From the NCBI GenBank assembly GCA_965222705.1, contig CBDCUO010000036.1, positions 124,001 to 188,000 on the forward strand: a stretch of DNA of 64,000 nt. The letters run 5' to 3'. This document shows positions 54,673 through 62,016 of this stretch, in pieces. Source of the DNA: JAFMDF01 sp965222705. Its GTDB lineage: Bacteria > Bacteroidota > Bacteroidia > Chitinophagales > Saprospiraceae. The notes under the pieces are model-generated. The model did no database searches. It saw nothing but the letters and a program-made list of their open reading frames with translations, and was not told where the DNA came from. Made by a program: the position numbers and the translations under genes. Positions within the stretch are counted from its first letter, which is position 1; each line of letters starts with the position of its first letter.

Positions 54673-54750
54673 AAGTTCAAGCGTCAAACTCAAGTTTTAA
54701 ACCATCTTGGATGGGAATTGAATTTGGATTTGAAACTTGCTCTTGAACTT
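54673..54750 (+). promoter_or_regulatory. Long hairpin in the cupin gene leader
   Basis: Nested arms AAGTTCAAG/CTTGAACTT (54673-54681, 54742-54750) and CAAGTTT/AAACTTG (54691-54697, 54733-54739) would fold most of the ~165-nt leader between the predicted start site near 54661 and the ATG at 54828. It could modulate translation or RNA stability; no known riboswitch class is recognised. Confidence 0.45.
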
Positions 54751-54827
54751 AAAAATTTGGCAACATTTTAAAATATTGACGATTTGTAAGAGCCTAAAGT
54801 TATTTTAAGGGAAAAGCACATTGAGTA

Positions 54828-55181
54828 ATGATAAAAAAATCTGAATTCATAAAAGCAAAAATTTTCAATCTCAAGGAAAGAATAGAATATTTACCTAGTT
54901 CGGTAGTTATTAAATCTATTGTTCAGAAAAACACGGGTGAAATTCGCGCGATTTCATTTGATTCGGGAGAAGTGCTAATTGGAAAGAAGTCCCCTTTTGA
55001 TACTTTACTTCAAATCATTGACGGGAAAGCAGAAGTTATTATTGATGAACAGTCTAATTTATTGGAAAATGGAGAGTGCATTATTATCCCTGCGCATTCA
55101 AATAACATTATAAAAGCGAACGTTCGTTTTAAAATGTTATCGGTTATCATAAAGAGTGGTTATGATGAAATAATTTTATGA
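54828..55181 (+). CDS. Small cupin-domain protein
   Basis: The 117-residue protein is one cupin barrel: SFDSGEVLIGKKSPFDTLLQ, IIDGKAEVIIDEQSNLLENG, ECIIIPAHSNNIIKANVRF. The usual first-motif histidines (HxH) are replaced (GKKSPFDT), so classical metal binding is doubtful, while PAHSNN keeps the second-motif His. Function is unknown; single-domain cupins of this kind accompany stress genes in Bacteroidota. It is preceded by the 71-nt element and a long structured leader. Confidence 0.82.
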   Translation: MIKKSEFIKAKIFNLKERIEYLPSSVVIKSIVQKNTGEIRAISFDSGEVLIGKKSPFDTLLQIIDGKAEVIIDEQSNLLENGECIIIPAHSNNIIKANVRFKMLSVIIKSGYDEIIL

Positions 55182-56009
55182 AACGTCCATTACCTGTCCT
55201 TTTTAACGAAGCTTATAAAGTTTATGAAGATAACGTCCTTGTTTGGTGAAGAACTATTACCTTCAGAAGAGCATATAAATAATGCTAATATTGTCCCACC
55301 TTCCTCGAATCCCAAGATAAATCTCTTCCAATTAATCAAAAATATTACGTTTATCTCTTTAGGAATACTTTCCGCAGGTTTTGGACTAAAAGGATTTTTA
55401 TTGCCGAATGGGTTCATAGATGGCGGGGTAACTGGAATTTCCCTTTTATTAAAGGAACTCTCAGGTTATCCATTATCGTTGCTAATTATTGCCATCAATA
55501 TTCCTTTTATAGCTCTAGGGTATTTCCAAATAGATAAAACCTTTGTCATTAAAAGTATTTTCGCCATCATTGGACTAGCCTTTGCTCTGGAATTTGTTGA
55601 TTATCCCATTATTACTTCAGACAAATTACTAGTAGCCGTTTTTGGTGGGTTTTTTCTGGGTGCAGGAATAGGCTTGTCTGTAAGAGGTGGCGGCGTATTG
55701 GACGGTACTGAAGTACTAGCCATTTATCTGAGCAGGAAAACAGGGCTTAGTATCGGAGATTTTGTGCTTATTTTTAATATTTTAATCTTTTCTATTGGGG
55801 CTTATTTTCTTTCGCTTGAAATCGCCTTATATTCTATACTCACTTACCTTTCTGCCTCTAAAACAATGGATTTTATTATTGAGGGATTGGAAGAATATAT
55901 TGGCGTTACTATCATTTCTGCCCAGCATGAAGCAATTAGGCGGATGATTATTGAAAAACTAGGAAAAGGTTTAACGATTTATCAAGGGAAAACTGGATTT
56001 GGAAAACAT

Positions 56010-56967
56010 GAAGTTGTTTAAAAATGTTTTGTTTTAAAAATAATTGGGTTTGACCCTGCGCATTAAGATTAAAGAAAATACTAGGTAATGAAGGCTTTTA
56101 AAATTGCGTTTTAAGGTTTCAAATCGAACCAAAATCGCTTTAAAGGCATCAATCCAAGCATTTGTTCTTTCTACTGAAAAACGTTCTTTGTAAAGTTCTT
56201 CATCCAATAAGTAGTCATAATCAGTATTTTTTGAATTACGTTTATTTATATCAATGTTTGCTATAATAAATATTGATTCAAAAAATTCTCTTAAACTGAT
56301 TGCATCAAAACCTGCATCAGCATTTAAAAACAATCCGTTGCAAGAAATAGTAGCTGCCTCAATATCTGCTACTATTTTTGACAGCTGTTTTTCTATCTCA
56401 AACAGGTCATGATGATTACCAGAAACGGGGTCAGAAATTGCCAAGGGCATTCCAGATTTATCAGTCAAAAAAAGCATATTTGTGGTCTTACAGCTTTTTC
56501 TTTTCTGATAATCTACCGCTTGACCGCCTCGTTTGGCTGGTGTATGGCTGCCATCAAGTTGGACGCTAGACATGTCTAAAAAAGATTTATATTTTCTTAA
56601 AAGATTTGTCCATAAATTTTTCCAACTGCCATCTTTAGACCACTTATTGAAATGGTAATAAACTGATTGCCAATTCATTAGTATTCGGCTACCAAATTGG
56701 GCAATGGGTAATTCTCTCCATTGCGTCCCTGTTTTAAGCCGATAAATTATGGCTTTGACAATTCGCCATAAGGGAACTTTTGTTTTTCTGCCCAAATGGG
56801 TTTGGCTCAAATAAGGCAATAAATTTTCTGTAATGAATTTTTTCGTTAATTTTACGTACATCGTTGCAAAAATTTTTGTTAGGAAATTAGCATCCACAAC
56901 TTAATATTTTTGCAACTTTTTTTTTGCCTTTTTTGAATTTTAACAAAAATCTTTTTTAAACAACTTC
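56010..56967 (-). mobile_element. IS5-family insertion sequence (958 bp)
   Basis: Terminal inverted repeats begin GAAGTTGTTTAAAAA at both ends (left 56010-56024, right 56953-56967) and continue with weaker similarity. The flanks carry the 3-bp duplication CAT (56007-56009, 56968-56970), consistent with short duplications in several IS5 subgroups. The in-frame repair of the yitT gene confirms the borders. The transposase is intact. Confidence 0.92.
56034..56897 (-). CDS. IS5-family transposase
   Basis: The 287-residue DDE transposase has an N-terminal DUF4096-like part (LLPYLSQTHLGRKTKVPLWR, AIIYRLKTGTQWRELP). The catalytic region comprises SVQLDGSHTPAKRGGQAVDY (first Asp), FLNADAGFDAISLREFF (second Asp) and FSVERTNAWIDAFKAILVRF (Glu). 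The frame is complete and fills the element, so it is probably active. A second Met at codon 13 (MYVKLTKK) is an alternative start. Confidence 0.92.
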   Translation of the reverse strand: MDANFLTKIFATMYVKLTKKFITENLLPYLSQTHLGRKTKVPLWRIVKAIIYRLKTGTQWRELPIAQFGSRILMNWQSVYYHFNKWSKDGSWKNLWTNLLRKYKSFLDMSSVQLDGSHTPAKRGGQAVDYQKRKSCKTTNMLFLTDKSGMPLAISDPVSGNHHDLFEIEKQLSKIVADIEAATISCNGLFLNADAGFDAISLREFFESIFIIANIDINKRNSKNTDYDYLLDEELYKERFSVERTNAWIDAFKAILVRFETLKRNFKSLHYLVFSLILMRRVKPNYF

Positions 56968-57164
56968 CATGGAAAGAACCAAGATACTTTGAATATCATA
57001 TACTCTGTTATTACTCGATTAGAGATTGGTAAATTTCAACAAGAAATCCTCAAAATAGACCCAAATGCTTTTATTGTAATAAGTAGTGTTAGAGAACTGA
57101 AGGGAGGAATGATAAAAAAACGGCAATTCCATAGAGCTTAGACCAAAACGGAATAAAAACCCCA

Positions 57165-57235
57165 AAAACATGGGATATATGTAAGTTGTTTCTTGATTTG
57201 TGTAATACTTTAACCTTGAAATAGGGCTAACTTTG
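57165..57235 (+). promoter_or_regulatory. 71-nt conserved promoter element, copy 2 (before csbD-like gene)
   Basis: It is the gapless counterpart of 54584-54654: AAAACATG-n-GATATAT, AAGT, TTGAT-n3-TGTAATA, TTTAA, ending in TAACTTTG (57228-57235). The -7 box is 35 bp before the ATG at 57270, so transcription would start near 57242 with a leader of about 28 nt. Confidence 0.7.
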
Positions 57236-57269
57236 AACCAGTAAATATTCTATCATGTAAATCAAAAAG

Positions 57270-57518
57270 ATGAATAAATCGCCACTTAGTAAAGAACTCT
57301 TGGCAAGTATAGGCAATTGGGATTGGCAACCTCAAATACTTAAATTACAATTTGGACAGCTGACCCTTTCAGATGTTCAATTTGAAGTTGGAAAAGAAGA
57401 AGAGTTACTAGGTAGAATCGGCAAAAGATTAAATAAAAAAAGACAAGAAATTATAGACCTACTCAATAATTTACGACCAACCCATTATTTTTCAAGGATT
57501 AACGATAGAAAAAATTAA
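57270..57518 (+). CDS. CsbD-like small stress protein
   Basis: The 82-residue protein matches the CsbD style: SIGNWDWQPQILKLQFGQLT, LSDVQFEVGKEEELLGRIGK, KRQEIIDLLNN. CsbD proteins are general-stress proteins of unknown mechanism, induced in many bacteria. The first ~12 residues and the tail are atypical. It sits directly behind the second 71-nt element and is followed by a hairpin terminator. Confidence 0.75.
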   Translation: MNKSPLSKELLASIGNWDWQPQILKLQFGQLTLSDVQFEVGKEEELLGRIGKRLNKKRQEIIDLLNNLRPTHYFSRINDRKN

Positions 57519-57673
57519 AGACTTACCTGTTTTCATTTTAAGACTGCTATTAGATTATTTTTTTTAATGGTGCTGTACTAAGATATAAACTCAATTGTTA
57601 ATGCTGCTAGCTATGAAATATTAGGCAAAAAACTACGCAGCTTATAGAGAGGCAATCATTTTTAAGGCAATAG

Positions 57674-57696
57674 AGAGGAGAGGATGCCTCTCCTCT
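57674..57696 (+). terminator. Hairpin terminator after the csbD-like gene
   Basis: AGAGGAGAGG and CCTCTCCTCT are perfect 10-bp arms around ATG, followed by a pyrimidine-rich TCTATCT. It ends the csbD-like transcription unit before the secreted repeat-protein gene. Confidence 0.65.
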
Positions 57697-57767
57697 TCTA
57701 TCTATAAGTATTAGTATAAAAAAAGTCAAAATATTTTAAACATAAATTCAAATATAATTACCAATTC

Positions 57768-58310
57768 ATGAGAAAATTTTTAAAAAAGAACTACTATTTC
57801 GCTTTTTTAGCAGGCATTTTATTTGCCTTTACCCCCCATGAATCTACTGCTCAAATGATAAGTAAGACTTCTTTTGAAGTTAATTTTAAAGGAGACGGCA
57901 CGGCTTTTTACACAATTGATAATACTACTGGTCAACTCTCCTACATGCTGAATTTTGGTCAACAGCCAGGCGTCTGGTTAAATTACGGTGACCTGTATCG
58001 AGAAAATGGTATTTCTGATTTACATTTCAAAGCAATTGAAAGGGGTGATAGTACAGGCACTTCTTTTTATATTATGGATAGTAAAACAGGACAGTTAAGC
58101 TATATGTCTGATTTTGGACTAGATGCTGGTAACTGGACTAGCTATGGAAATCCGCTTAAAGATATAACACTTTCTGAATTTGAGGCTAAAGCTACAGCGC
58201 TAGGTATAGTCTTCTACGCCTATGACGGAGTGGCAAAACAAATGCACTACATGCAGGATTTTGGAGAGCAGGCAGGTATTTGGCTGGCGTTTGGTAGGCA
58301 AGAGTACTAA
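57768..58310 (+). CDS. Secreted protein with three ~50-residue repeats
   Basis: The 180-residue protein has a signal peptide (YYFAFLAGILFAFTPHESTA) and three similar units (about residues 36-74, 87-127, 139-176). Each follows the pattern FYxxDxxTGQLSYMxxFGxxxGxWxxYG; examples are FYTIDNTTGQLSYMLNFGQQ, FYIMDSKTGQLSYMSDFGLD and FYAYDGVAKQMHYMQDFGEQ. I do not recognise the family; the repeat may form a small beta-propeller-like or beta-sandwich blade. A periplasmic or extracellular location is inferred. Confidence 0.75.
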   Translation: MRKFLKKNYYFAFLAGILFAFTPHESTAQMISKTSFEVNFKGDGTAFYTIDNTTGQLSYMLNFGQQPGVWLNYGDLYRENGISDLHFKAIERGDSTGTSFYIMDSKTGQLSYMSDFGLDAGNWTSYGNPLKDITLSEFEAKATALGIVFYAYDGVAKQMHYMQDFGEQAGIWLAFGRQEY

Positions 58311-58381
58311 TAAATTTATTTAGTAACGAGTAAAGAATAACTTGAACATTTATGCTGCCATATTTAAAGTTATACGGCGTT

Positions 58382-58421
58382 AGAAAGCCTCGCCGATGCC
58401 CTGCATCGACTACGTTTTCTG
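58382..58421. repeat. Imperfect palindrome around CGATGCcctGCATCG
   Basis: AGAAAGCCTCGCCGATGC and GCATCGACTACGTTTTCT form a stem with internal mismatches in the 185-bp gap after the repeat-protein gene. A similar design (CTCGCCTTGATAGCTACGGC, TATGGC) occurs at 51727-51752 beside the Tn3 remnant. Confidence 0.4.
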
Positions 58422-58495
58422 CCTTGTCTACCTTCAAATCTGTCTAGCCTAAATTGTCCACCTTATTTTTTGCTCGTTACTTAAACAAAAACAAT

Positions 58496-58621
58496 ATGGC
58501 AAAAGGAAAAAGTTCTCAAAAAAAGGGCGGTAAAAAAGCTCCCCAGAAAACGTTAAAAGAAAAAAGAGCAGCAAAAGCAGCAAAAAAGAGAGAGAAGGGA
58601 AGGGTTAGTGACGAACTATAA
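58496..58621 (+). CDS. Tiny lysine/alanine-rich protein
   Basis: The 41-codon ORF reads MAKGKSSQKKGGKKAPQKTL, KEKRAAKAAKKREKGRVSDE, L. It is very basic and low in complexity. I recall similar tiny MAKGK...KEKRAAKAAKK proteins in Bacteroidota, of unknown function; nucleic-acid binding would be a natural guess from the charge. It heads a row of three tiny genes. Confidence 0.55.
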   Translation: MAKGKSSQKKGGKKAPQKTLKEKRAAKAAKKREKGRVSDEL

Positions 58622-58724
58622 CAAGACACCTTCTTCAAACACCCTAAAAAACACCCTGCTTTAAGTGCTATGGGTTGGCTAAGCGACCTGTAGTGCTTTA
58701 ACAGGGGTTTACACACAAACATAA

Positions 58725-58895
58725 ATGTCACAAAAGTATCAAATCGGACAAATAGTATATTCTATACTTCCACCTTTTCAAAAATTGGTTATCGTAAATT
58801 ATGAAGAGGAGGTGTACTATTGCAATTTGGAAGGAAGTTTGGAACAGGCAGCCCAAATTTATTATGAATGTGAACTTCGAAGTAAAAGACAATAA
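58725..58895 (+). CDS. Small YxxGQIVYS-family protein, copy 1
   Basis: The 56-residue protein reads MSQKYQIGQIVYSILPPFQK, LVIVNYEEEVYYCNLEGSLE and so on. It is paralogous to the next gene: both have GQIVYSI, a Pro-rich turn, L-I-x-x-Y, and VYYC/IYYC. The conservation between the two supports both as real genes. Function is unknown. Confidence 0.65.
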   Translation: MSQKYQIGQIVYSILPPFQKLVIVNYEEEVYYCNLEGSLEQAAQIYYECELRSKRQ

Positions 58896-58919
58896 AATAC
58901 TTCTAGTATCTCAAAAATT

Positions 58920-59099
58920 ATGGAAAATAAATATAAAGAAGGACAAATAGTCTATTCGATAGAATACCCAACCCTGCCCTTAATAATTAGGCGCTATGTT
59001 GATAGAATCTATTATTGCAAAGTCAAAGATGACCCCGACCGAAAAGAATTGGTCTATTTTGAACGACAATTGATGGCTACTCCAGGAGTAGCTAGTTAG
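58920..59099 (+). CDS. Small YxxGQIVYS-family protein, copy 2
   Basis: The 59-residue protein reads MENKYKEGQIVYSIEYPTLP, LIIRRYVDRIYYCKVKDDPD, RKELVYFERQLMATPGVAS. Its similarity to the gene 25 bp upstream along the full length shows a tandem duplication. The ending KELVYFERQLM is a pattern I have seen in small Bacteroidota proteins of unknown function. Confidence 0.68.
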   Translation: MENKYKEGQIVYSIEYPTLPLIIRRYVDRIYYCKVKDDPDRKELVYFERQLMATPGVAS

Positions 59100-59154
59100 T
59101 ATTTTTTTTTGGTCATTCTTTAGGTTATTTTAAAATCGATTAAATTAAATTTTT

Positions 59155-59400
59155 ATGAAATTATTTGTAGCAAACCTTTCTTTTGATACTAAAAGCGAAG
59201 ACTTAATCAAGGTTTTTGAAATGCATGGTAAAGTTGTTTCAGCTAGTGTTATTCAAGATAGGGGGACGAATCGTTCCCGAGGTTTTGGTTTTGTGGACAT
59301 GGACAATGAAGAAGCGGCTATGTTAGCTATCAGGGAACTACACGATACGACCTTACAAGGTCGAAGCATTGTAGTTAAAGTAGCAACAGCGAGAAATTAA
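59155..59400 (+). CDS. RRM-domain RNA-binding protein 1
   Basis: The 81-residue protein is a single RNA recognition motif: RNP2 KLFVANLSF at the N terminus and RNP1 RSRGFGFVDM in the centre. Bacterial RRM proteins of this type (Rbp-like) bind single-stranded RNA and are often cold- or stress-induced. It ends 7 bp before the SulP gene, implying co-transcription. It differs at about 6 of 81 residues from the protein at 61723. Confidence 0.92.
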   Translation: MKLFVANLSFDTKSEDLIKVFEMHGKVVSASVIQDRGTNRSRGFGFVDMDNEEAAMLAIRELHDTTLQGRSIVVKVATARN

Positions 59401-59407
59401 ATAAATA

Positions 59408-61276
59408 ATGAAAAAACTGTTTGATTTTAAATACTTCAAAGGTGACTTATTTGGAGGTATTACAGCGGGAATAGTTGCTTTACCTTTAGCATTAGCCTTT
59501 GGTGTAAGCTCTGGACTAGGACCAAGTGCAGGGCTTTATGGAGCTATTTTTGTCAGTTTCTTTGCAGCCCTCTTTGGAGGTACTAACACGCAAATTTCAG
59601 GCCCTACTGCTCCAATGACAGCTGTTAGTATGGTAATTATAGCCGGAATTATAGTGAGCCATGATGGCGATGTTAATCAAGCATTACCAGCTATATTAAC
59701 GGTGTTTTTATTAGCAGGATTGATGCAGATTGGTTTAGGCTTTATTGGTTTAGGTAAATATATTAAATACATCCCTTATCCTGTGGTTTCAGGATTTATG
59801 ACGGCTATTGGTGTTATTATTTTAGTTACACAAATTTTGCCTTCTGTTGGTTATTATCCTAAAGAGGATGTTGAATTTGTAACTCAATTTAAGCCACATG
59901 CTGAGGAAATTATTTTAGATAATATATTGCATGATGAAATGGAGGAAGGAATCTTAGTGCTTGAAGATTTTAGAGAGACCATTAATAGAGCAGCACACAT
60001 AACTGAAGCTCAAATCCTTAAAGAATCACAAACCCTAGCAGCTAAAGAAGCCTCTGGTGTACTAGGAGCTATAAAAGTATTTCCAAGAGCTTTACGCAGT
60101 ATTAATTGGTTGGAGCTATTATTAGCATTAGGAACCATACTCATTATTTATGGTTTTAAGCGAATTACGACCGTAATTCCAAGCACTTTAGTAGCTCTCT
60201 TGGTAATGTCTGGCATCGCTTTCGGCTTTGGGTTGAATTATAGACCTATTGAAGAAATACCAAGTGGGTTGCCTATACCTAATTTAGGAATTTTTACAGA
60301 ATTTAGTTTAAGCAGTATTTCTCCGTATATTTTTACAGCTCTAACCTTAGCGCTTCTTGGAGCAATTGACTCCTTGCTAACTTCGGTAGTAGCAGATAAT
60401 ATGACTAAAACTAAACACCAGCCTAATAAAGAATTAATTGGACAAGGTATAGGTAATAGTGTTGCTGCAATTTTTGGAGGTATTCCAGGGGCTGGAGCTA
60501 CTATTAGAACTGTTGTAAATATTAATGCAGGTGGAAAAACTCGACTATCAGGTATGATGGCAGGTATTTTACTTCTTGTTATTTTATTAGCATTAGGTCC
60601 AGTAGCGTCCCAGATTCCCGCTGCTGTTTTAGCAGGTATATTAATAACTGTTGGTATTGGTGTGATGGACTATAAAGGTTTGAGAGCCATGCCTAATATG
60701 CCTCGTCCTGAGGTAGCAATAATGCTAACTGTCTTAGTATTATCTTCTGTTTGGAATTTAGTGTATGCAGTCGGAATAGGTTTAGTTATCGCCTCCTTAA
60801 TGTTTATGAAAAAGATAGGAGATTTAACAGCCGAACGTTCTGATGTTAAACCTCTTGGCGAAGAAAAAGCTTGGGCAGATGAACTTGATTTCCCTATACA
60901 TTTAAAGGAAGAGGTTTTTATAAAGCATATTAAAGGACCATTGTTTTTTGGCTCTACAAGTGAATTTCAACAGCTAGTTAAACAAATACCAGATACTGCC
61001 TCTGCTATAATTATTAGAATGGGAAGAATGCAGTATATGGATCAATCTGGATTATACGCAATGGAGGATGTTTTAATTGACTTGGTTAAACAGAGTAAAA
61101 AAATCCTTTTAGTAAATATATTAGAACAACCACGGTATATGCTTGAACGCATAGATATTATCCCTGATTTAATCCCAAAAGAGCAAATATTTGATGATTT
61201 TAAGGTTTGTTTAGCATGGGTTAAAATAAATGTGAAGGATAAATATACTTCCTTCTCCTTGAATTCGAGTCCATGA
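59408..61276 (+). CDS. SulP-family anion transporter with STAS domain
   Basis: The 622-residue protein has the SLC26/SulP transmembrane core: GGITAGIVALPLALAFGVSS, GGTNTQISGPTAPMTAVSMV, IPYPVVSGFMTAIGVIILVT, FGGIPGAGATIRTVVNINAG. A C-terminal cytoplasmic STAS domain follows (~residues 500-605; RMGRMQYMDQSGLYAMEDVL). Residues ~165-235 form an unusually long charged loop (EEIILDNILHDEMEEG ... ITEAQILKESQTLAAKEASG) between helices. SulP proteins carry bicarbonate, sulfate or other anions; the substrate is not clear. It is flanked by RRM genes on both sides. Confidence 0.92.
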   Translation: MKKLFDFKYFKGDLFGGITAGIVALPLALAFGVSSGLGPSAGLYGAIFVSFFAALFGGTNTQISGPTAPMTAVSMVIIAGIIVSHDGDVNQALPAILTVFLLAGLMQIGLGFIGLGKYIKYIPYPVVSGFMTAIGVIILVTQILPSVGYYPKEDVEFVTQFKPHAEEIILDNILHDEMEEGILVLEDFRETINRAAHITEAQILKESQTLAAKEASGVLGAIKVFPRALRSINWLELLLALGTILIIYGFKRITTVIPSTLVALLVMSGIAFGFGLNYRPIEEIPSGLPIPNLGIFTEFSLSSISPYIFTALTLALLGAIDSLLTSVVADNMTKTKHQPNKELIGQGIGNSVAAIFGGIPGAGATIRTVVNINAGGKTRLSGMMAGILLLVILLALGPVASQIPAAVLAGILITVGIGVMDYKGLRAMPNMPRPEVAIMLTVLVLSSVWNLVYAVGIGLVIASLMFMKKIGDLTAERSDVKPLGEEKAWADELDFPIHLKEEVFIKHIKGPLFFGSTSEFQQLVKQIPDTASAIIIRMGRMQYMDQSGLYAMEDVLIDLVKQSKKILLVNILEQPRYMLERIDIIPDLIPKEQIFDDFKVCLAWVKINVKDKYTSFSLNSSP

Positions 61277-61350
61277 AAAATAGTTTTCCAGCCGCTTTTT
61301 TCTTTTTAATCGCTGAATCGCTGTGATTCTAAAATAATTTAAATTTTTAT

Positions 61351-61620
61351 ATGAATATTTATATCGCAAAACTATCTAAAGTTACTAAGGGCGAAGACCT
61401 ACGTAAACTCTTTGAACTTTATGGTACAGTAAAGTCCGCTAAGGTAATTACGAATGGCATCTCCCATATTTCAAAAGGTTTTGGTTTTGTAGAGATAGAA
61501 AGCGAATCTGATGCCTTCAGAGCTATCAAGAAACTACATAACTCTGAATTACAAGGAAATAAGATTGTTGTTAAAAAAGCTGAACCTACTAAGCAAGTAA
61601 ATAAAAACGAAAATATTTAA
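61351..61620 (+). CDS. RRM-domain RNA-binding protein 2
   Basis: The 89-residue single-RRM protein has RNP2 NIYIAKLSK and RNP1 SKGFGFVEI, with a short lysine-rich tail (KKAEPTKQVNKNENI). It is clearly diverged from RRM proteins 1 and 3 (about half the residues differ), so it is not part of the recent duplication. Confidence 0.9.
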   Translation: MNIYIAKLSKVTKGEDLRKLFELYGTVKSAKVITNGISHISKGFGFVEIESESDAFRAIKKLHNSELQGNKIVVKKAEPTKQVNKNENI

Positions 61621-61722
61621 CTTAATAATAGATAAGTGTGAACCGCTAATTAATTAGGTATTTTATACAACTAAGGTAGATAAGCTATTTCTTATATACT
61701 TCTTCACTAAAACTTATACAAA

Positions 61723-61968
61723 ATGAAATTATTTGTATCAAACCTTTCTTTTAATACTAAAAGCGAAGACTTAATCAAGGTTTTTGAAATCCATGGTAAA
61801 GTTGTTTCAGCTAGTGTTATTCAGGATAGGGGGACGAATCGTTCCCGAGGTTTTGGTTTTGTGGACATGGACAATAAAGAAGCGGCTATGTTAGCCATCA
61901 AGGAATTACACGATACAACCTTACAAGGTCGAAGCATTGTAGTTAAAATAGCAACAGCGAGAAATTAA
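61723..61968 (+). CDS. RRM-domain RNA-binding protein 3
   Basis: The 81-residue protein is nearly identical to RRM protein 1 (75 of 81 residues by eye; changes A6S, D11N, M23I and three others). RNP1 RSRGFGFVDM is unchanged. The close match at both protein and DNA level indicates a recent duplication or gene conversion across the SulP gene. Confidence 0.92.
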   Translation: MKLFVSNLSFNTKSEDLIKVFEIHGKVVSASVIQDRGTNRSRGFGFVDMDNKEAAMLAIKELHDTTLQGRSIVVKIATARN

Positions 61969-62016
61969 ATCTACAAGTCCTAATTTCATCTTTTCTTATC
62001 ACCTTAACCAAATAAT

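Larger units (their letters stand above)
55224..57141 (+). pseudogene. YitT-family membrane protein gene split by an IS5 element
   Basis: The 5' part (55224-56009, 262 residues) has five or six transmembrane helices of the YitT/DUF161 family (FGLKGFLLPNGFIDGGVTGI, FGGFFLGAGIGLSVRGGGVL, DGTEVLAIYLSRK) and the start of the C-terminal DUF2179 domain, up to TGFGKH. The 3' part (56971-57141, 56 residues) continues GKNQDTLNIIYSVITRLEIG ... NAFIVISSVRELKGGMIKKR. Removing the IS and one CAT duplication joins them in frame, giving 318 residues. As it stands the membrane part is intact but the cytoplasmic DUF2179 sensor-like domain is cut. Confidence 0.92.
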
